Positions 5,657 to 8,940 of a stretch of DNA of 8,940 nucleotides are shown in pieces. This DNA is from Candidatus Bathyarchaeota archaeon (GTDB lineage Archaea; Thermoproteota; Bathyarchaeia; 40CM-2-53-6). Made by a program: the position numbers and the translations under genes. A model generated the notes under the pieces. The model worked only from the letters and a program-made list of their open reading frames with translations. It did not search any database and was not told the origin of the DNA. The DNA is taken from positions 2,968 to 11,907 of the forward strand of contig VBBV01000080.1 of NCBI GenBank assembly GCA_005883695.1. Direction: 5' to 3'. The first letter of the stretch is position 1, and each line of letters opens with the position of its first letter.

Positions 5657-7576
5657 TTGACTAGAACCTACAACGATGTACACGCCAAGATACGCGAGAC
5701 AATCGTAGAGCATATGCCGAAGGACGCTGAGATAACGAGGATAGAATTTGAAGGACCGCGACTCGCGATTTACGTAAAGAACGTCGGACTATTGGCCGAG
5801 CAGAGCTATGTCGTCACAGAAATTGTAAACCTACTTCACAAGAGAATCGTCATCCGATCTGACCAGTCTATACGCCTCCCTGAGCGAGAGGCCGAAGCCT
5901 ACATTCGCAAAATCATCCCGGCAGAAGCTGAAATTTCCTCCGTTAACTTTGACCCCAGTCTCGGCGAAGTAGTAGTCGAGGCAACCAAACCCGGGGTGGC
6001 AATAGGGAAAGAAGCGGCAGTCCTCCAACAAGTCGTAAAGGAGACGAGATGGCGGCCACGAATACTAAGGGCCCCACCCTTACACTCCAAGATCATTACG
6101 AGCACTCGCCACATCCTTCACACGGAGAGCGAAGAACGCAGCAGAATCCTGCGTGATGTAGGCGAGAGAATCTTTCGCCCCACATTTAGCAAAGCAGGCT
6201 ACGTTCGACTCGTAACCCTCGGAGCTTTCCACGAGGTAGGACGAGCAGCCATGCTCATTCAAGCAGGATCCAGCAGCGTCCTTCTCGACAGCGGGATCAA
6301 CCCAGGAGCACAGGATCCTACATCCGCGTACCCACGATTTGATACTGACGAATTCGATCTGGAAAAGCTGGATGCAGTAGTCATATCTCACGCCCACCTC
6401 GACCATTGCGGCATACTCCCCTTCCTCTACAAGTACGGCTATGATGGACCCGTGTACTGCTCAGAACCCACGCAAACCCTGATGACGCTTCACCAGTTAG
6501 ACTACCTCGATGTCCACAGCAGGGAAGGCGAACACTCTCCCTACGACCAAAAAGACGTGAGAGAAGTCGTAACACATACTATTCCTTTACGCTACAATGT
6601 AGTTACCGACGTGGCTCCGGACATCAAACTCACCTTTCACAACGCTGGCCATATCCTCGGAAGCTCAATGGTCCATCTACATATCGGTGAAGGCCTCCAC
6701 AACATAGTCTACAGCGCCGACTTCAAGTTCGGACGAACGATGATGCTCGACCCGGCGACAGCATTGTTCCCGAGAGCTGAAACGCTCATCATCGAGAGCA
6801 CGTATGGGGGTCCTGACGACATCATGCCCGACAGAGAGGGAGTAGAGGGCAAGCTCGTCAGCATCGTCAACGACACAGTCGAAAAAGGCGGAAAGGTGTT
6901 GATACCAGTTCCTGCTGTTGGGCGAGCTCAAGAAATAATGCTGGTCCTAGACGCGTACATGAAGAATGGCGCCCTCAGAGAATTGCCTATCTACATTGAG
7001 GGAATGGTCAATGAGGCCACTGCGATTCACACAGCTTTCCCCGAATACCTAGTGCACGACATCAAGGAGCAGATCCTCCACAAAGACATCAACCCGTTCC
7101 AGTCCGAATACTTCCACCCAGTAACTCACCCGAGTGACAGAGAGGAAATCATCGCTGGTGGACCTTGCGTAATCATTGCCACCTCGGGAATGCTCGAAGG
7201 CGGACCCGCGATAGACTATTTCCGACACCTTGCACCCGATCCGAGAAATACGCTTGCGTATGTGAGCTACCAGGTGGATGGTACTTTAGGAAACAGAATC
7301 AAGAATGGTCTGAAAGAAGTCTCTCTCTACGCACACGACGGTAAAATGGAAATGGTAAAGGTGAACATGAGAGTAGAATCCATCGAAGGATTTTCGGGCC
7401 ATTCAGACAGGAACCAGCTCCTAGGGTTCATCAAGAGAATGTCTCCCAAGCCAACCAAGATTATCGTTAATCACGGGGAGAGAAGGAAGTCGGACTTGTT
7501 CGCCCAGAATGTAAACCGAATCTTCGGAATTAAAACTGTCGTACCGGACGTTCTTGAATCAATAAGGCTACGATAA
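5657..7576 (+). CDS. aCPSF1/FttA: KH-domain beta-CASP ribonuclease, transcription termination factor
   Basis: aCPSF1 (FttA) is the archaeal homologue of the 3'-end cleavage factor CPSF73. It cuts nascent RNA at U-rich sites and ends transcription. The 639 residues match the family: two N-terminal KH-type domains (about 1-145, the second including EVVVEATKPGVAIGKEAA), then a metallo-beta-lactamase fold with an inserted beta-CASP domain. Metal-site motifs are all present: HAHLDH (245-250, followed by Cys where Ser is common), His332 in NAGHILGSS, Asp355 in YSADFKF, beta-CASP motif A EST (from 380), His582 in GFSGHSD and His606 in VNHGE. The frame has a TAG at 5648, so TTG 5657 is the first start. 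The 44-base gap to psmB suggests co-transcription, linking protein turnover with RNA processing. It converges with sepF. Confidence 0.95.
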   Translation: MTRTYNDVHAKIRETIVEHMPKDAEITRIEFEGPRLAIYVKNVGLLAEQSYVVTEIVNLLHKRIVIRSDQSIRLPEREAEAYIRKIIPAEAEISSVNFDPSLGEVVVEATKPGVAIGKEAAVLQQVVKETRWRPRILRAPPLHSKIITSTRHILHTESEERSRILRDVGERIFRPTFSKAGYVRLVTLGAFHEVGRAAMLIQAGSSSVLLDSGINPGAQDPTSAYPRFDTDEFDLEKLDAVVISHAHLDHCGILPFLYKYGYDGPVYCSEPTQTLMTLHQLDYLDVHSREGEHSPYDQKDVREVVTHTIPLRYNVVTDVAPDIKLTFHNAGHILGSSMVHLHIGEGLHNIVYSADFKFGRTMMLDPATALFPRAETLIIESTYGGPDDIMPDREGVEGKLVSIVNDTVEKGGKVLIPVPAVGRAQEIMLVLDAYMKNGALRELPIYIEGMVNEATAIHTAFPEYLVHDIKEQILHKDINPFQSEYFHPVTHPSDREEIIAGGPCVIIATSGMLEGGPAIDYFRHLAPDPRNTLAYVSYQVDGTLGNRIKNGLKEVSLYAHDGKMEMVKVNMRVESIEGFSGHSDRNQLLGFIKRMSPKPTKIIVNHGERRKSDLFAQNVNRIFGIKTVVPDVLESIRLR

Positions 7577-7588
7577 CAAGCTAGAATG

Positions 7589-7915
7589 TCATCGGGTTCC
7601 GGGAACCGCTTCGTTCTGTATCGGAGCCGCGGGGATCGCTCCCTCGGAAGAGGCGGCTTCTTTCCTCCAAACCCTCACACCCGCCGGTGTTATCACAATC
7701 CGCTCTTCTCCCAGACGAGCGATGTCTCCGCCCAACGATTTCGTGTAGTCCGTGAGCTCGGTGATTGCCAGTTTTGTCTCTTCTACGCTTTTTCGCGCCA
7801 AGGGTGTAATTCTTACGATGAGAATATTGCCTGTCCGGACCTCTCCTTTTATCGTCTCCACATCATCCAGCTCTTGAAGAGGGAGGGCTTTCACGTAGAT
7901 CGTAGAATGCTGCAT
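7589..7915 (-). CDS. sepF: SepF-like cell division protein (DUF552), lacking a membrane-targeting helix
   Basis: SepF anchors FtsZ filaments to the membrane in many archaea and in Gram-positive bacteria. The 108-residue protein carries the alpha/beta core: YVKALPLQELDDVETIKGEVRTGNILIVRITPLARKSVEETKLAI, then GGDIARLGEERIVITPAGVRVWR, which is typical of archaeal members. After residue 85 comes an Ala/Pro-rich, probably disordered tail (EAASSEGAIPAAPIQ). The core starts at residue 5, so the N-terminal amphipathic helix and linker of classical SepF are missing, and the in-frame TGA four codons before the ATG leaves no room for them. It may thus act as a soluble FtsZ partner or a diverged paralogue. 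It converges with aCPSF1 (12-base gap) and follows the PUA gene on the same strand, but has its own likely promoter. Confidence 0.85.
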   Translation of the reverse strand: MQHSTIYVKALPLQELDDVETIKGEVRTGNILIVRITPLARKSVEETKLAITELTDYTKSLGGDIARLGEERIVITPAGVRVWRKEAASSEGAIPAAPIQNEAVPGTR

Positions 7916-7956
7916 GGGGAAAGATCAGGCTAGGCTCCGAAAGCTTATCATCGGGC

Positions 7957-7978
7957 TTGAACCCGGTTCAACTTTAAA
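7957..7978 (-). promoter_or_regulatory. sepF promoter with operator-like palindrome
   Basis: On the minus strand TTTAAAG (7978-7972) is a good TATA box 57 bases before the sepF ATG. Directly downstream lies a perfect inverted repeat, TTGAACC-C-GGTTCAA (7957-7971), placed between the TATA box and the expected start of transcription, where a repressor would block polymerase. A smaller hairpin, CTATT/AATAG (7990-8002), lies just upstream of the TATA box. Confidence 0.5.
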
Positions 7979-8008
7979 CATTTCCCTGACTATTTTCAAT
8001 AGAAAGCG

Positions 8009-8512
8009 TCAACTCGAACTTGGCACGGTCGGGCCCTTGGACCTTATCACCTCCCAGATCAGGTCCCCGCCAAAATGGACGTTCTCAACAACCTTACCCT
8101 TTTTCGTCGCAGCCATTGGACCAGATCCCATGAGCGCTCTTCCCACTGCAAGGTATTTGCCGTGCTTCTCGTCGACGACTACCAGGAATTGCCTTTCAGC
8201 AAACTCTCCCTCCACCTTCCGGATTCCCGGAGCCATGACATCCGCTCCCCCGACCACATGTGGAACAGCGCCCATGTCGACGACAATTCTTGGCATGCCG
8301 TCCAGCGCAGAGGTGTTGGTTAACGCTGGTGCCCAGTCGCCTTTCCGCCTAAAGGCAATCGCCACGCCATCGACAAATACGATCTCTGAGTCTTTGACAG
8401 TCTCTATCTCTACTCTAGCTTTGTGGGTGAGATGTTCTTGGTTCGGAAGACGTCGCAGCTCTTCAATCAGAGGCTTAGAATCCCGATCTTTGAGTATAGT
8501 TCTGACCGTCAA
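8009..8512 (-). CDS. PUA-domain RNA-binding protein, MCT-1/Tma20 (MCTS1) type
   Basis: The 167-residue protein has the two-part layout of archaeal MCT-1/Tma20 relatives. The N-terminal domain (about 1-80) has ARVEIETVKDSEIVFVDGVAIAFRRKGDWAPAL and leads into PRIVVDMGAVPHVVGGADVMAPGIRKVEG, the hallmark start of the PUA domain. This continues with FLVVVDEKHGKYLAVGRALM and ends with KGKVVENVHFGGDLIWEV. Eukaryotic relatives act in non-canonical translation initiation and in recycling of 40S subunits; the archaeal role is inferred to be ribosome- or tRNA-related. The start is TTG at 8512, the only start after the TGA five codons upstream; the TATA box at 8544-8549 gives a very short leader. sepF lies 93 bases downstream on the same strand; lsm is divergent. 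Confidence 0.88.
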   Translation of the reverse strand: MTVRTILKDRDSKPLIEELRRLPNQEHLTHKARVEIETVKDSEIVFVDGVAIAFRRKGDWAPALTNTSALDGMPRIVVDMGAVPHVVGGADVMAPGIRKVEGEFAERQFLVVVDEKHGKYLAVGRALMGSGPMAATKKGKVVENVHFGGDLIWEVIRSKGPTVPSSS

Positions 8513-8543
8513 GACTTTTCGAAATCATCAAAGAGAGACAATC

Positions 8544-8549
8544 TTTAAA
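8544..8549. promoter_or_regulatory. Shared palindromic TATA box, PUA gene/lsm
   Basis: TTTAAA, within CTTTAAAAG, reads as a TATA box on both strands. It is 32 bases from the PUA-protein TTG (8512) and 45 from the lsm ATG (8595), allowing a nearly leaderless message on one side and a leader of about 20 bases on the other. No rival element is visible between the genes. Confidence 0.6.
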
Positions 8550-8594
8550 AGAGTACCTTCGCCGGACAACCGCAACTCTCCGGTTGAACGATGA

Positions 8595-8825
8595 ATGTCT
8601 GAAGTTGCAGCGAAGATCTTCGAAGAGAGCCTGAACAAAGTAGTACTCGTCCAACTTAAAGGCGGACGAAGCGTGCGAGGAAGACTCTACAGCTTCGACC
8701 AGCACATGAACCTAGTACTGGAAGACGCAGAGGACGTCACTAACGCTGAATCGACAAAGAAGCTTGGAACTATCATAGTTCGAGGAGACAATGTAGTCCT
8801 CGTATCCCCGCCACCGAAACGATAG
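8595..8825 (+). CDS. Sm-like archaeal protein (SmAP/Lsm)
   Basis: A 76-residue Sm-like protein; archaeal SmAPs form heptameric or hexameric rings that bind U-rich RNA and take part in RNA metabolism. Both Sm motifs are visible. Sm1 runs from KVVLVQLKGGRSVRGRLYSFDQHMNLVLEDAEDV with the conserved Gly-Arg-x-x-x-Gly-x-L pattern and the RNA-binding Asp-x-x-Met-Asn. Sm2 is GTIIVRGDNVVLVSP with the typical Ile-x-x-Arg-Gly-Asn/Asp. The ATG at 8595 gives the short N-terminal helix SEVAAKIFEESLN usual in archaeal members. In many archaea the gene for ribosomal protein eL37 follows lsm; here the next 115 bases do not contain it. Confidence 0.95.
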   Translation: MSEVAAKIFEESLNKVVLVQLKGGRSVRGRLYSFDQHMNLVLEDAEDVTNAESTKKLGTIIVRGDNVVLVSPPPKR

Positions 8826-8849
8826 ACTCCACTGTTTCTCCAATTGCGG

Positions 8850-8940
8850 TTAACCCGCATTAGGCGTCAGTTGGCGAACTGATTTGAGGTCCTGAACTCC
8901 CAGGTAACTCTTAACCCGATAATAGAAATTTTCGTCGATT
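8850..8940 (-). CDS. Possible 3' end of a minus-strand gene, unidentified
   Basis: Read on the minus strand from 8939, 29 codons stay open before a TAA at 8852-8850, giving a C-terminus with NFYYRVKSYLGVQDLKSV. Composition is protein-like and it would converge with lsm, leaving a 24-base gap. A second frame is also open from 8938 for 24 codons, so this is weak evidence. I do not recognise the sequence. The near-repeat TTAACCCG (8850 and 8911) lies in the same stretch. Confidence 0.3.
   Translation of the reverse strand, partial: IDENFYYRVKSYLGVQDLKSVRQLTPNAG

Noticed and set aside
7951..7978. GGTTCAA resembling a tRNA T-arm
   Set aside because: No acceptor, D or anticodon stems are found around it; the bases are better explained as a palindromic operator.

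Overview
The window reads as a stretch of archaeal chromosome of roughly balanced GC content. Evidence for Archaea: a Trm5-type tRNA methyltransferase, a DUF371 protein, a FEN-1 nuclease with a C-terminal PCNA-binding tail, a 20S proteasome beta subunit, the KH/beta-CASP nuclease aCPSF1 (FttA), an archaeal-type SepF, a PUA protein of the MCT-1/Tma20 kind and an Sm-like protein. Many genes start with TTG or GTG, have little or no leader, and lie behind TTTAAA-type TATA boxes. The proteasome sequence and gene mix resemble the Thaumarchaeota/Bathyarchaeia side of the TACK group. That placement is an impression, not a computed result.

Layout. 2-856 (+) is the 3' part of a trm5-like gene whose start lies outside the window. 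It meets a DUF371 gene (853-1272, -) tail to tail. A protein-L-isoaspartate methyltransferase gene, pcm (1351-2031, +), diverges from DUF371 and converges on fen (2028-3065, -). fen probably forms an operon with larB (3096-3866, -). larE (3928-4794, +) diverges from larB across a palindromic TATA box. After a gene-poor gap (4795-5012) come psmB (5013-5612, +) and aCPSF1 (5657-7576, +), probably one operon. sepF (7589-7915, -) and a PUA-domain gene (8009-8512, -) follow. An lsm gene (8595-8825, +) diverges from the PUA gene, again across a TTTAAA box. The last bases may hold the 3' end of another minus-strand gene.

How the genes fit together. Most are housekeeping genes for RNA and protein upkeep: tRNA G37 methylation, mRNA 3'-end cleavage and transcription termination (aCPSF1), RNA chaperoning (Lsm), a translation-related PUA protein, proteolysis and repair of damaged aspartyl residues. 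fen serves DNA replication and repair. larB and larE make two steps of the nickel-pincer nucleotide cofactor; larC and a LarA-type racemase are not in the window.

The most striking observation is in pcm. The reading frame is interrupted by 21 bases carrying an in-frame TGA, exactly inside the codon for His64 of the conserved motif QTISAPHM. The surrounding RNA folds into a canonical bulge-helix-bulge: two 3-nt bulges on opposite strands, separated by a perfect 4-bp G-C helix and closed by a 5-bp hairpin. Cutting each bulge after its second base and joining the ends restores SAPHM exactly. This looks like a very small archaeal mRNA intron, removed by the tRNA-splicing endonuclease.
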